The notes under the pieces were generated by a model that worked only from the letters and a program-made list of their open reading frames with translations, did no database searches and was not told the origin of the DNA. Below, piece by piece: positions 15,136 through 22,812 of a DNA stretch of 24,505 nucleotides. Source of the stretch: Leptospirillum sp. (GTDB lineage Bacteria > Nitrospirota > Leptospirillia > Leptospirillales > Leptospirillaceae); assembly GCA_027343785.1 (NCBI GenBank), contig DAHWKF010000007.1:1-24505 (forward strand), given 5' to 3'. A program made the translations under genes and the position numbers. Position 1 is the first letter of the stretch, and each line of letters opens with the position of its first letter.

Positions 15136-16164
15136 TCAATGACCCTGGAAGGGATGGCCGAACAGGACGACAGATAATGCGAGCCCCCAGAGGCTGACAA
15201 AGATCCATAACCAGAAACCGGCCAATATGGCGTTCCGACCAACGGACAGAATTGTCCGGAGACGTGTTTCAAGTCCCAGCGCGGCCATTGAGACGGCGAG
15301 AAGCCAGGTATCCGTTTTTTGAAGTAAATCCGTGACATTCGAGGCCAGGAGGTGCAAGGAATTCAGAAGGACGATCGCCGAAAATCCGACAACGAACCAG
15401 GGGAAATGTTCTCCCCTGTTCTGCTGTCCCGAAATAAGCCGGTGGCTCTCATTCACCAGAAGAACTTCAATGATGATCAAGACCGGGAGAAGATAGGCGA
15501 CCCGGGTCAGTTTGAGGATCGTGGCGAAATCAAGGGCCTGAGGAGAAATGTTCATTGTAGCACCGATGACCTGGGCCACTTCATGGATGGAAGAACCTGC
15601 CCAGGCGCCATATACAGGAATCGGGATCCCGGACAAATGGGCCATGATCGGAAAAAGAAACATGGAAAGACTTCCAAACAAGGTGACTGTGGCTACAGAA
15701 AAAGCGACTTCTTCATCCTTGGCTTTCAGGACACTGTTCGCTGCTACGACAGCGGAGGCCCCGCAAATGGCGGTCCCTGTGGCAAGAAGCCATGGAAGGT
15801 TTTTTCCTAGGTTTATCCATCGTCTGAGAGCCATAGCAAAGAAGTAAGTTCCCGCGATCAGGAAGGTGTCAAGCACAAGTCCCCGGAAGCCCACCTCTTT
15901 GATGTCGTCGAGCGTCAGGCTGAAGCCGAGTCCGGCGACTCCGAGCCTCAGGACTCTTTTGAAAGCAAAACGGATCCCGGGTTCCATTGAGGCCTTGATC
16001 GGGATAAACTGTCTGGCGGCGGTTCCCAAAAGAATCGCCACCATCACCGCCCCGACAGGAAAATGATCTTTCAAGAATGAAAATTGGCTGATGGCCTGTG
16101 CGGAGAATGCCAGGATACCGCATAAGATCAGACCAGGAAGTGCAGCCGGTAAAAGTGGGCGCAT
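15136..16164 (-). CDS. YeiH/UPF0324 family putative sulfate exporter
   Basis: This 342-residue integral membrane protein has about nine or ten helices. Family features are GVAGLGFSLTLDDI, the conserved ATGTAICGASAVVAANSVL segment, AWAGSSIHEVAQVIGA and KLTRVAYLLPVLI, which match the YeiH/UPF0324 putative sulfate exporter family. Transport of sulfate or a related anion is inferred from the family name, not shown. The open frame runs further upstream, but ATG at 16164 has GGAGG about 6 nt before it and begins just before the first helix; the longer form would run over the start of the divergent kinase gene. The 113-bp gap to the divergent amgK-like gene must hold both promoters. Confidence 0.85.
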   Translation of the reverse strand: MRPLLPAALPGLILCGILAFSAQAISQFSFLKDHFPVGAVMVAILLGTAARQFIPIKASMEPGIRFAFKRVLRLGVAGLGFSLTLDDIKEVGFRGLVLDTFLIAGTYFFAMALRRWINLGKNLPWLLATGTAICGASAVVAANSVLKAKDEEVAFSVATVTLFGSLSMFLFPIMAHLSGIPIPVYGAWAGSSIHEVAQVIGATMNISPQALDFATILKLTRVAYLLPVLIIIEVLLVNESHRLISGQQNRGEHFPWFVVGFSAIVLLNSLHLLASNVTDLLQKTDTWLLAVSMAALGLETRLRTILSVGRNAILAGFWLWIFVSLWGLALSVVLFGHPFQGH

Positions 16165-16277
16165 ATTTCCTCCAGAGGTTGAATTTGTGGGTCTCATTTT
16201 AGGGGTGCCCAACAAGACCTTGCCATTTGAAATCTTTCTGGCAGGGATAAAGACAAACAGATGGGGGTTGGAAATCG

Positions 16278-17345
16278 ATGGGATTTGCTTCTGTTCCCGA
16301 CCGGGCAATCGATATTCTGAAGAAATGGGCAAAGAACAAGGTAACCGGGATCGAACCCCTGACGGGTGACGCTTCCAATCGCTCCTACTTCCGGGTGCGT
16401 CTGGAGAAGGCCGGAAAGTCAGACAGACAAACGGTCATTCTCATGGTGCGTCGGGCCCCTGAGGGTTTCAGGGGGTCGGAAGAGAAAACAGCTCCTTCGG
16501 AAGGGGTCCCCCCGGACGATCCGTTTGTTGTCATCGGACGCTTTCTGGAGAAAAACCGGTTGCCCGTCCCTGCGATCCATTACCATTCGCCGGAGGGCGA
16601 CATTCTGATTCAGGAAGACCTTGGGGATGAAACGCTTTCCGATGCCTTTGTGCGTTACCCTGACAACGAAGTTTCCTTGAGGGAAAAATCGGTGGCATTG
16701 CTCCTGGACCTCCAGTCTCTCAACCCGGGTCCGGATATGGAGTGGATGAGAAAGCGCCCTTTTTCCCGTGAACTCTATGCCTGGGAATTTGACCATTTTC
16801 TGGAATACGGGGTGAAGGCCACCACCCCTGCTGAGATGGGAGTATTGAAAAACGCTTTTTCGAACATGTCAGAAATGCTTGCCGGAAGTCTCCCGGGGGT
16901 TTTATTGCACCGGGATTATCATTCAAGGAATCTCATGCTGAATCAAAAAGGCGATTTGACCCTGATAGACTTTCAGGACATGCGGTTCGGCTCCCCCCTG
17001 TATGACCTCTCCTCCTTTCTTTTTGACGCCTATCGGCCTGTATCCCCGGCTCTTCTGGATAAAATATTGATCGACTACGAGAAAGAAGCCCGAAAGAGGG
17101 AAATCGTTCCCCCGTCTGTTTCTGCGTTGACGCTCAGGAGCCTTCTGGCGACCCATGCATTTCAAAGGAATCTCAAGGCCTGCGGAAGATTTTTCTATAT
17201 AGACCGCGTCAAGGGCAATCCCTCGTATCTCGCCAGTGTTCCCCAGACACATAAAAACCTGGAATTTTTGGCGGGATGGGAACCATCTCTCCAGTCCGCC
17301 TGGAGTCTGATCAGGCCTCTTCTGAAAGATCCGGCCGATGCCTGA
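16278..17345 (+). CDS. amgK: Aminoglycoside-phosphotransferase-fold sugar kinase, probable AmgK
   Basis: The predicted reaction is anomeric phosphorylation of cytoplasmic MurNAc/GlcNAc with ATP, giving MurNAc-1-phosphate in the peptidoglycan salvage route known from Pseudomonas. The 355 residues carry LTGDASNRSYFRV (28-40), the GDAS-R-Y-R signature of AmgK-like kinases, the catalytic loop LLHRDYHSRNLM (209-220, Asp213) and the metal-binding DFQD (231-234). ATG at 16278 is preceded by a G-rich region. The strongest support for AmgK over a generic phosphotransferase is the neighbour: the stop overlaps the next start by 8 bp, and that gene encodes a MurU-like nucleotidyltransferase, with anmK convergent downstream. 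Substrate assignment remains inference. Confidence 0.82.
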   Translation: MGFASVPDRAIDILKKWAKNKVTGIEPLTGDASNRSYFRVRLEKAGKSDRQTVILMVRRAPEGFRGSEEKTAPSEGVPPDDPFVVIGRFLEKNRLPVPAIHYHSPEGDILIQEDLGDETLSDAFVRYPDNEVSLREKSVALLLDLQSLNPGPDMEWMRKRPFSRELYAWEFDHFLEYGVKATTPAEMGVLKNAFSNMSEMLAGSLPGVLLHRDYHSRNLMLNQKGDLTLIDFQDMRFGSPLYDLSSFLFDAYRPVSPALLDKILIDYEKEARKREIVPPSVSALTLRSLLATHAFQRNLKACGRFFYIDRVKGNPSYLASVPQTHKNLEFLAGWEPSLQSAWSLIRPLLKDPADA

Positions 17346-18099
17346 GGCCCGTGAGAGGCTGGGGGGATTTGTCCTGATGGCGGGAGAAGGACGGAGGCTC
17401 CGTTCTTTGTTCCCCGATATGCCGAAGCCGCTTGTTCCCGTCAAGGGTTTCCCCATGGCCGGTCATGTTATTTACAGTATGGGCAAGATGGGCGTCCGGA
17501 AGTTTATCGCCAATCTGCATGTTGAACCCCGGATGATTCAGGAAAATATTCTCGGCGTTCTCCCGGAAGGCGCTGAAATCGCCTGGTCCCTCGAACAGTG
17601 TCTGCTCGGAACGGGTGGCGGAATACTCAACGCCCTTCCTCTGATGGAAGGAATGGATACGGTGATGATCCGGACATGTGATATCGTAATGGGCTCTGAT
17701 TTGTCGGAAGCTTTCCGGGACCATGAAACCCGTAAAAGTTCCGTCACGCTTGTCGTATCCGGATCGGGTCCGGATTCGGAGGCGGGAAAAATCTGGCTGG
17801 ATTCCGGTGGAGAAGTCGTATTCGGGAATGACGAAAATCAATGCAGGAAATTAAAGCCAGTCTGGTTTGTGGGGACCCACTTAGTCTCCCCTGATATTTA
17901 CCGGCTTGCTGAGGGGTTTTTCACGCCGCCCTTTTCCATTGTCGAAGTTTACCGTTTACTGCAAAAGGAAGGAGTCAGGATCCGGGGATTTGAAATCCGG
18001 GAGGGGTGGCTCGATCTGGGAACGGAAGATGGATTTCGGCAGATTGACAAATTTCTTGAATCCTGGCCGGAAGCGATCCATCCTGGGGCGGGGAGATAG
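17338..18099 (+). CDS. murU: Sugar-1-phosphate nucleotidyltransferase, probable MurU
   Basis: The predicted reaction is MurNAc-1-phosphate plus UTP to UDP-MurNAc and pyrophosphate, the last step of the AmgK-MurU salvage route. The 253-residue protein has the nucleotidyltransferase signature MAGEGRRLRSLF...PKPLVPV (14-35), LGTGGGI (90-96), where MurU proteins have a similar TGGGI, and a metal-site Asp at TCD (113-115) in place of the usual NGD. A second conserved region is REGWLDLGTEDGFR near the C-terminus. The 8-bp overlap with the kinase gene indicates translational coupling. The sugar could in principle be another hexose-1-phosphate, as in related heptose or mannose enzymes. Its 3' end overlaps anmK by 125 bp. 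Confidence 0.8.
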   Translation: MPEARERLGGFVLMAGEGRRLRSLFPDMPKPLVPVKGFPMAGHVIYSMGKMGVRKFIANLHVEPRMIQENILGVLPEGAEIAWSLEQCLLGTGGGILNALPLMEGMDTVMIRTCDIVMGSDLSEAFRDHETRKSSVTLVVSGSGPDSEAGKIWLDSGGEVVFGNDENQCRKLKPVWFVGTHLVSPDIYRLAEGFFTPPFSIVEVYRLLQKEGVRIRGFEIREGWLDLGTEDGFRQIDKFLESWPEAIHPGAGR

Positions 18100-19255
18100 A
18101 ACCCGCGACAGACGGAGATTCGGATCCGGTTGTGGATGGAAGGGATGAAGGGCGACCCGACAACGTGAGCGCGGCGAGGTAGGCAAAAGCCATGGATTCG
18201 ATGGCTTGAGGAGGCCAGCCGAACTGATCGGTCGTCACCGCGGGAATACCGGTAACGCGGGTAATTCTGTCGACCAGGTGGGTGTTGTGGCTTCCCCCTC
18301 CGCCGATGATCAGAAGATCCGGCGGTTCGTCCAGCCATTCAAGTCCTTTCTGGATGTAGATGGCGGTTGTTTCGGCCAGACTGGCCAACAGGTCGTTGAC
18401 CGGGATGGGTTCACAGGTCTTGAGAAATGCCAGAAGATCATTGAATTTCGTTTTTCCCCATTGTTCCCTTCCTGTCGATTTGGGGGGAGGTTTCAATAAC
18501 CATCGTTCATCGAGGAGAAACTCGACGACAGTCGACCGGGAAGCGCCGGCAGCGCTTCTCTCTCCTCCCTTGTCGTAAGGTTCCTTCCCGTTTGTCATAT
18601 GTGACACGGCCAGGTCAAGCAACATGTTCCCGGGTCCCGTGTCGAAGGAGAGGCAACGCCCGTCTTTGGCAGATGGTGGGATAAAAGTCAGGTTGGCGAT
18701 GCCCCCAAGATTCAGAAAAGCCCGCGAATGGAGAGGGTCTGAAAAAACGGCCCGGTGAAAAAGGGTTGCAAGTGGCGCTCCCTCCCCTCCATGCGCAACG
18801 TCCGCCCGCCGGAAATCAAATACCACGGGAATTCCAAATTTCCGCGCCAGATGGTAAGGGTTGGCGATCTGCACGGTGGAACCCGGGAGCATTTTTTTTT
18901 TGCCGTTTTCCCAAGAGGGCATATGTGGTGTCGGTTTGTGGTAAACGGTGATTCCGTGCGTGGCCGCTCCATGGAGATGCCGGGGTGAAATTCCTGCAGA
19001 GTCGCATAGGCTGGACAACATTTCCGTTTCTGTTTCTGCCAGGAGGTTTTCGAGATCTCCCCACTGTTCAAGGATTGATTCAGCGGTTCCATCTCCCGAA
19101 AGGAATTGCCTGATCCAGCTTGTCAAGGTGAGGGAAAAAGAATGGTGCTGGTAAGCGAGAAGTTCGATTTTTCCATGGATGATACGAATCAAAGCTCCGT
19201 CTACCCCGTCAAGGGAGGTTCCACACATGAATCCGGCAAATAACAATCCCCCCAT
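17975..19255 (-). CDS. anmK: Anhydro-N-acetylmuramic acid kinase
   Basis: AnmK opens the 1,6-anhydro ring of anhMurNAc from peptidoglycan turnover and phosphorylates it to MurNAc-6-phosphate. Motifs are GTSLDGVD (12-19), HGITVYH (HGQTVxH in most members), DFRRADVAHGGEGAPLA, LNLGGIANLT, SFDTGPGNML, IGGGGSHN and the C-terminal IESMAFAYLA. ATG at 19255 places the first motif at the usual distance. With 426 residues it is about 55 longer than E. coli AnmK; the excess is a Ser/Pro-rich tail after ALTLSG, which is encoded opposite the end of murU. A 29-bp overlap with the start of engB means the promoter must lie inside engB. An A10 run (18892-18901) encodes KKK and is prone to slippage. Confidence 0.92.
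   Translation of the reverse strand: MGGLLFAGFMCGTSLDGVDGALIRIIHGKIELLAYQHHSFSLTLTSWIRQFLSGDGTAESILEQWGDLENLLAETETEMLSSLCDSAGISPRHLHGAATHGITVYHKPTPHMPSWENGKKKMLPGSTVQIANPYHLARKFGIPVVFDFRRADVAHGGEGAPLATLFHRAVFSDPLHSRAFLNLGGIANLTFIPPSAKDGRCLSFDTGPGNMLLDLAVSHMTNGKEPYDKGGERSAAGASRSTVVEFLLDERWLLKPPPKSTGREQWGKTKFNDLLAFLKTCEPIPVNDLLASLAETTAIYIQKGLEWLDEPPDLLIIGGGGSHNTHLVDRITRVTGIPAVTTDQFGWPPQAIESMAFAYLAALTLSGRPSSLPSTTGSESPSVAGSISPPQDGSLPARIQEICQSAEIHLPFPDRATPPGFQIPGS
18892..18901 (-). repeat. A10 homopolymer in anmK
   Basis: Ten T residues on the plus strand read as A10 on the coding strand of anmK, covering NGKKKM between the HGITVYH and DFRRAD motifs. Runs of nine or more A are established sites of transcriptional and replication slippage in bacteria. 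A one-base change would remove the C-terminal half of the enzyme, including the catalytic DFRxxD region. Confidence 0.85.
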
Positions 19256-19904
19256 TGTTTTTTCAGCCACTTTTGTCCGTAGCCTTTCCTCTATGGAGGA
19301 TTTGCCCCCACTGGACACGGTCGGGGTGATCGGTTTTGTAGGCCGTTCGAATGTGGGAAAGTCTTCCTTGATCAACCGATTGACCAACAGGCGCCATCTG
19401 GCCAAGGTCGGACGAACGCCGGGGAAAACGACCCTGGCCAACCTTTATGCGCTCGACAGGGGGGGGTATTTTCTTGACTTGCCTGGTTACGGGTATATGA
19501 AAAGGGATAAGGTCACAGCAGGTAATGCCAGGATTCTGGCCTCTCTTCTTATAGAAAAGATTGCCCGTTTCCATAGGGTTCTCCTGTTGGTGGACGTCCG
19601 GAGAGGACTTCTGGAATCCGATCAGGAAGCCCTTTTCTGGCTGATGGATCTTGGAAGGCCGGTGACCGTCGTATTATCCAAATCGGACCTCGTGACGAAA
19701 AACGACCTGAACAAGGTCCGGAAACTATGGGAGAATCTTGTCTGCCGTGGAGGCGGGATTGTCTCTCCACAACCGATTCCCCTATCGACAAAAACCGGCG
19801 AAGGTTTGTCCGAACTCACCGGACTTCTCTCGGCGGATTTGTATTCCCCCGACCGCCCGGATGCTACACCTTCTGATCCAGGGACGAAGGCTTCGCGTAA
19901 ATGA
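19227..19904 (+). CDS. engB: Ribosome biogenesis GTPase (EngB/YsxC/YihA)
   Basis: This TRAFAC-class GTPase is needed for late assembly of the large ribosomal subunit. The 225 residues show G1 GRSNVGKS (39-46), G2 GRTPGKT (62-68), G3 DLPGYGY (84-90) and G4 SKSD (151-154, where TKxD is usual). The N-terminal segment VFSATFVRSL...DLP is the usual EngB lead-in. The start is ATG at 19227, because AAGGGAGG lies 8 nt upstream; the frame continues to 19179 and an internal ATG at 19293 would lose the lead-in. The 5' end overlaps anmK by 29 bp on the opposite strand, and the 3' end overlaps the SurA-like gene by 41 bp. It is the only plus-strand gene in this stretch. Confidence 0.95.
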   Translation: MNPANNNPPIVFSATFVRSLSSMEDLPPLDTVGVIGFVGRSNVGKSSLINRLTNRRHLAKVGRTPGKTTLANLYALDRGGYFLDLPGYGYMKRDKVTAGNARILASLLIEKIARFHRVLLLVDVRRGLLESDQEALFWLMDLGRPVTVVLSKSDLVTKNDLNKVRKLWENLVCRGGGIVSPQPIPLSTKTGEGLSELTGLLSADLYSPDRPDATPSDPGTKASRK

Positions 19905-20889
19905 CCACATACGAGCGTTCGCGAAGCTTTTCCAGCCAGATTCTCAGTCGCTTGTCGGTTGTCTTTTTTGTGAGGTCGTTCAGGATTTGTGTCTTCAGAT
20001 CCTTGAAAGACCGGAAGGCGTTATCTTCGCGTTTCACAACCTTAATGATGTAAAATCCGTTGCTGGTCTGAATCAGTCCGCTGACGTGACCGGGGGGGAT
20101 TGAAAACGCCGGTTCGACCAGCTCGGGGAGGAGCTGGTCCTTTGTCAGGTCTCCCAGTTCACCGCCATTTTCCGCATTCGGGCCTTCCGATTCGGAGCCA
20201 GCCAGGATGACAAAATCGTCTCCCCTCTTCAACTGCCGCAGAATGTGCTCACCCCGCATCCTGATCTTCTGGATTTGTTCCGGCGTCGCTCCGGCGGGAA
20301 TCTTGAGAAAAATGTCACGAAGAGAGACATGCGGAGGGAGCCGGTATTTTTCCCGGTGTGCGAGATAATACTGCCGGACTTCATCCGGACTGATGACGAC
20401 CGTTGACCGGACTTCCTGGTTGACGAGTTTCAGGATGGTCATCTGTTTTCTGAGCTGTTGTTTGTACCGTCTGTAAGACATGCCCTGTTCCGAAAGGGCC
20501 GCCTTGAGTTGCCATTTTGATGTAAAATTGTTTTTTTGCATGATAGATTCCACTGCCCGGTCCAGCTCGTCATCCGTTACCGTCAGGCCCTGCCTTTCTG
20601 CCTCTTCAAGTTCCAGCCTCTCATTGATTTTTTTCATGAGGAGCTTGTACTCGAGGGAGGCTACGAGTTCCATGTAGGCTTTTCCACGAAATCGCTTGTG
20701 CAGTTTTTTAAAAGTCGGGGCTAATGACCGGTCGAGTTCGCTTTTTGTAATCATGTGATGGTTGACGACGGCCATGACCTGGTCGACCAGAACTTTGTCC
20801 GCTCTGGCCGGGACTGGATGGATGATCGTCATCCATATGATTGAGCATGTCGAGAAAAAAACAAAAAGCCTGTCATTTATTCGCGTCAC
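19864..20889 (-). CDS. SurA-like periplasmic peptidyl-prolyl cis-trans isomerase
   Basis: This 341-residue secreted parvulin-type foldase has a signal peptide (hydrophobic core about 9-24, likely cut after PARA near residue 30), an N-terminal SurA-type chaperone region (DQVMAVVNHHMITKSELD) and one PpiC/parvulin domain from about 195 to 295 (VSLRDIFLKIP, GGELGDLTKDQLLPEL, YIIKVV). E. coli SurA has two parvulin domains and 428 aa; here one is present. Such proteins escort outer-membrane proteins through the periplasm. The GTG start has GAGGG about 10 nt upstream. It is the last of three PpiC-type genes behind mfd, 13 nt after the previous one. Confidence 0.87.
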   Translation of the reverse strand: MTRINDRLFVFFSTCSIIWMTIIHPVPARADKVLVDQVMAVVNHHMITKSELDRSLAPTFKKLHKRFRGKAYMELVASLEYKLLMKKINERLELEEAERQGLTVTDDELDRAVESIMQKNNFTSKWQLKAALSEQGMSYRRYKQQLRKQMTILKLVNQEVRSTVVISPDEVRQYYLAHREKYRLPPHVSLRDIFLKIPAGATPEQIQKIRMRGEHILRQLKRGDDFVILAGSESEGPNAENGGELGDLTKDQLLPELVEPAFSIPPGHVSGLIQTSNGFYIIKVVKREDNAFRSFKDLKTQILNDLTKKTTDKRLRIWLEKLRERSYVVIYAKPSSLDQKV

Positions 20890-20902
20890 GGAAGCCGGGC
20901 CC

Positions 20903-21883
20903 TCATTTTTGAACGGGGGAAGATTCGATCCTGTTCTGAATATTGTAACTGATGACGGGAGAAAAAATCCTGCTGAAAGATGGCAGGATTTTCAGCGGAG
21001 TTTGTTTCAGTTGCCGGGACATCCAGCCAGAAAGGAACCTTTTTCTCTCCTCCTCGACAAGTTGTTCCCTGATCCATTTTTTTGCCTGGCCAAGGGAGAC
21101 GGTATGTTTCGGGTTGATTTTGTCCAGCCGGAAAATATGATACCCGTAGGGTGAAGACAGGACATCGCTGATTTCGCCGGGTTTCATGGAGAATACGGAA
21201 TCGAAAGGCGGGGGAAGGGTTCCACGCGAAAAAGGTTTCATCCTGCCTCCCGTAAAGGCCTCTGTCCCCAACGATTCGAGTCGTGCAAGCCTGGAGAAGG
21301 AAGAGCCCTTGAGAAGGGCATCGCGGATGGAAACAGCCTCCTCTTGTTTGGCGACCACGATATGGTCGACGATGGCTTGCTCCGGTACCTTGAACAGGGC
21401 CGGATGTTCGCGATAAAAAGCATGGACATCGCTGGCGTTTATCGTTTCAGCAGGTTCCAGGGCTTTTTCGGTTTTTTCCAGAAAAAGGACCTGTTTCCCA
21501 AATTTTTCCATATCTTCCTGTTTCTGGGAAAAATGGTCATGGAGATAATGTTCAAGATCTTCCCGGTTGACAGTAATCTTCATTTTTTTTCCGGCGCTTG
21601 TGAGAATCATGTTCTGGACAGCCTCCTGAAAAACGAGCTGTCTTTGGGCGGGGAGCCATTCGACGGGTGACTGGGATGCCAGATTCGAAAAACCCATCAG
21701 CCTTGCCGTATCTGCGAGATTTTCCAGTGTGATGGGTTTCTTGCCAAGGTATGCGACGATATCGTTGTTTTTTCCTCCCGACCGGTTACAGGTCGGAAGG
21801 AAAGAGAGCAGGAACAAAAGGGAAAACAAGGCCAGACGAAGATTTCGCAGGCCTTGTTGGGTATCACAGCGTCGAATGGACAT
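20903..21883 (-). CDS. PpiC/SurA-type foldase, exported
   Basis: This 326-residue protein has an N-terminal basic stretch and hydrophobic core (LALFSLLFLLSFLPTC), suggesting export; Cys32 could be lipidated, but LPTC is not a standard lipobox. Next comes a SurA-like helical region with VAYLGKKPITLENLADTA, and a PpiC domain from about 175 to 280 with DHIVVAKQEEA, GGRMKPFSRGTLPPPFD and YGYHIFRLDKI. It is the middle gene of three PpiC-type paralogues; its ATG lies 2 nt after the stop of the preceding gene, so the two are translationally linked. It is distinct enough from its neighbours to suggest separate clients, but this is inference. Confidence 0.82.
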   Translation of the reverse strand: MSIRRCDTQQGLRNLRLALFSLLFLLSFLPTCNRSGGKNNDIVAYLGKKPITLENLADTARLMGFSNLASQSPVEWLPAQRQLVFQEAVQNMILTSAGKKMKITVNREDLEHYLHDHFSQKQEDMEKFGKQVLFLEKTEKALEPAETINASDVHAFYREHPALFKVPEQAIVDHIVVAKQEEAVSIRDALLKGSSFSRLARLESLGTEAFTGGRMKPFSRGTLPPPFDSVFSMKPGEISDVLSSPYGYHIFRLDKINPKHTVSLGQAKKWIREQLVEEERKRFLSGWMSRQLKQTPLKILPSFSRIFSPVISYNIQNRIESSPVQK

Positions 21884-21885
21884 GA

Positions 21886-22761
21886 TTATTTGTTTTTCTT
21901 CTGATCCTGTACGACAGCTCCTGGTGTGGCTGCGGATTTGGCGATCATCGACACAAGGGCCTTGTTGTTGATCTGCACAGTCGTTGTGCTTCTCAAGTGG
22001 TTGACCAGAGCCTGGTATTTCGTCTTGTTCTGTCTGTTTTTCAGATAGTTCCTGATACCTTCCCTCGCCTGTTCGAGCGTCAGCTGAACGCCTTTGACGG
22101 CGTGGTCAATCTTGAAATAGTGTATTCCGTCCTTGAGCGGTATGGGACCGGTAATGCTTCCTTCCGGAACGCCAAAGAAGAAGGTGGAAAACTTGGGCGG
22201 GACCGTTCCTTCATATATCTTTCCGACAGAACCCCCCTTGAATAATCGGACCGCTTTTTTGAATCCGCCTTTTCTCTTCAGCATGCTGTATTCCTTTTTC
22301 GCGGTTTTTTCATCCGGAAAAACCACCTGCCGGACATCCACATACCCTGGCTGCTTGATGTCCTTCTGGTGCTTGTTGTAATACGTCACGATATCGTTGT
22401 CTGTGACCTTGACCTTGTCATCGACGTCTTTCTTGAGGAGGGATTTTCGCAAAAGACGATCCTCATATTCATGAATTTTCTTACGGAATTCCGGTGACTT
22501 GTCCAGTCCTTCCTTTCTGGCTTCCATCGCCAGAAGAGAATTGTCGACCATCTGGTTCAGCATTTCACTGGTGACATTCGGGTCTTTTGAGGAGTCAAGA
22601 CCCATGTCCTTGAGTTTCTTTTTAAGGTCTGTCTGGCTGATGTTCGTATTGCCCACCTTTGCAAGGATATCTTCAGGCAATGGAGACGAGGCTTTCTGAC
22701 AGGCGGCGAAAAGAAAGGGAACGGAAAGCAGGAATGCATATGTCATGACGTTATGTTTCAT
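21886..22761 (-). CDS. Lipoprotein-like PpiC/SurA-type foldase
   Basis: This 291-residue protein begins with a signal peptide and a plausible lipobox ending in FLFAAC (Cys21), so it may be anchored as a lipoprotein and be a substrate of LspA. The mature part has a SurA-type region (LAKVGNTNISQTDLKKKLK) and a degenerate PpiC domain (about 160-245: YVDVRQVVFPDEKTA, GKIYEGTVPPKFS, GIHYFKIDHA). It is rich in Lys, which would suit a protein with nucleic-acid-free periplasmic partners. ATG at 22761 has AAGGAGA about 8 nt upstream; a longer frame to 22806 has no such site. It is the first of three PpiC paralogues after mfd, 51 nt away. Confidence 0.83.
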   Translation of the reverse strand: MKHNVMTYAFLLSVPFLFAACQKASSPLPEDILAKVGNTNISQTDLKKKLKDMGLDSSKDPNVTSEMLNQMVDNSLLAMEARKEGLDKSPEFRKKIHEYEDRLLRKSLLKKDVDDKVKVTDNDIVTYYNKHQKDIKQPGYVDVRQVVFPDEKTAKKEYSMLKRKGGFKKAVRLFKGGSVGKIYEGTVPPKFSTFFFGVPEGSITGPIPLKDGIHYFKIDHAVKGVQLTLEQAREGIRNYLKNRQNKTKYQALVNHLRSTTTVQINNKALVSMIAKSAATPGAVVQDQKKNK

Positions 22762-22812
22762 GAATGGTTTCTCCTTGATCAATGGAATACTCCGGATAAG
22801 TTGCACCGGATC

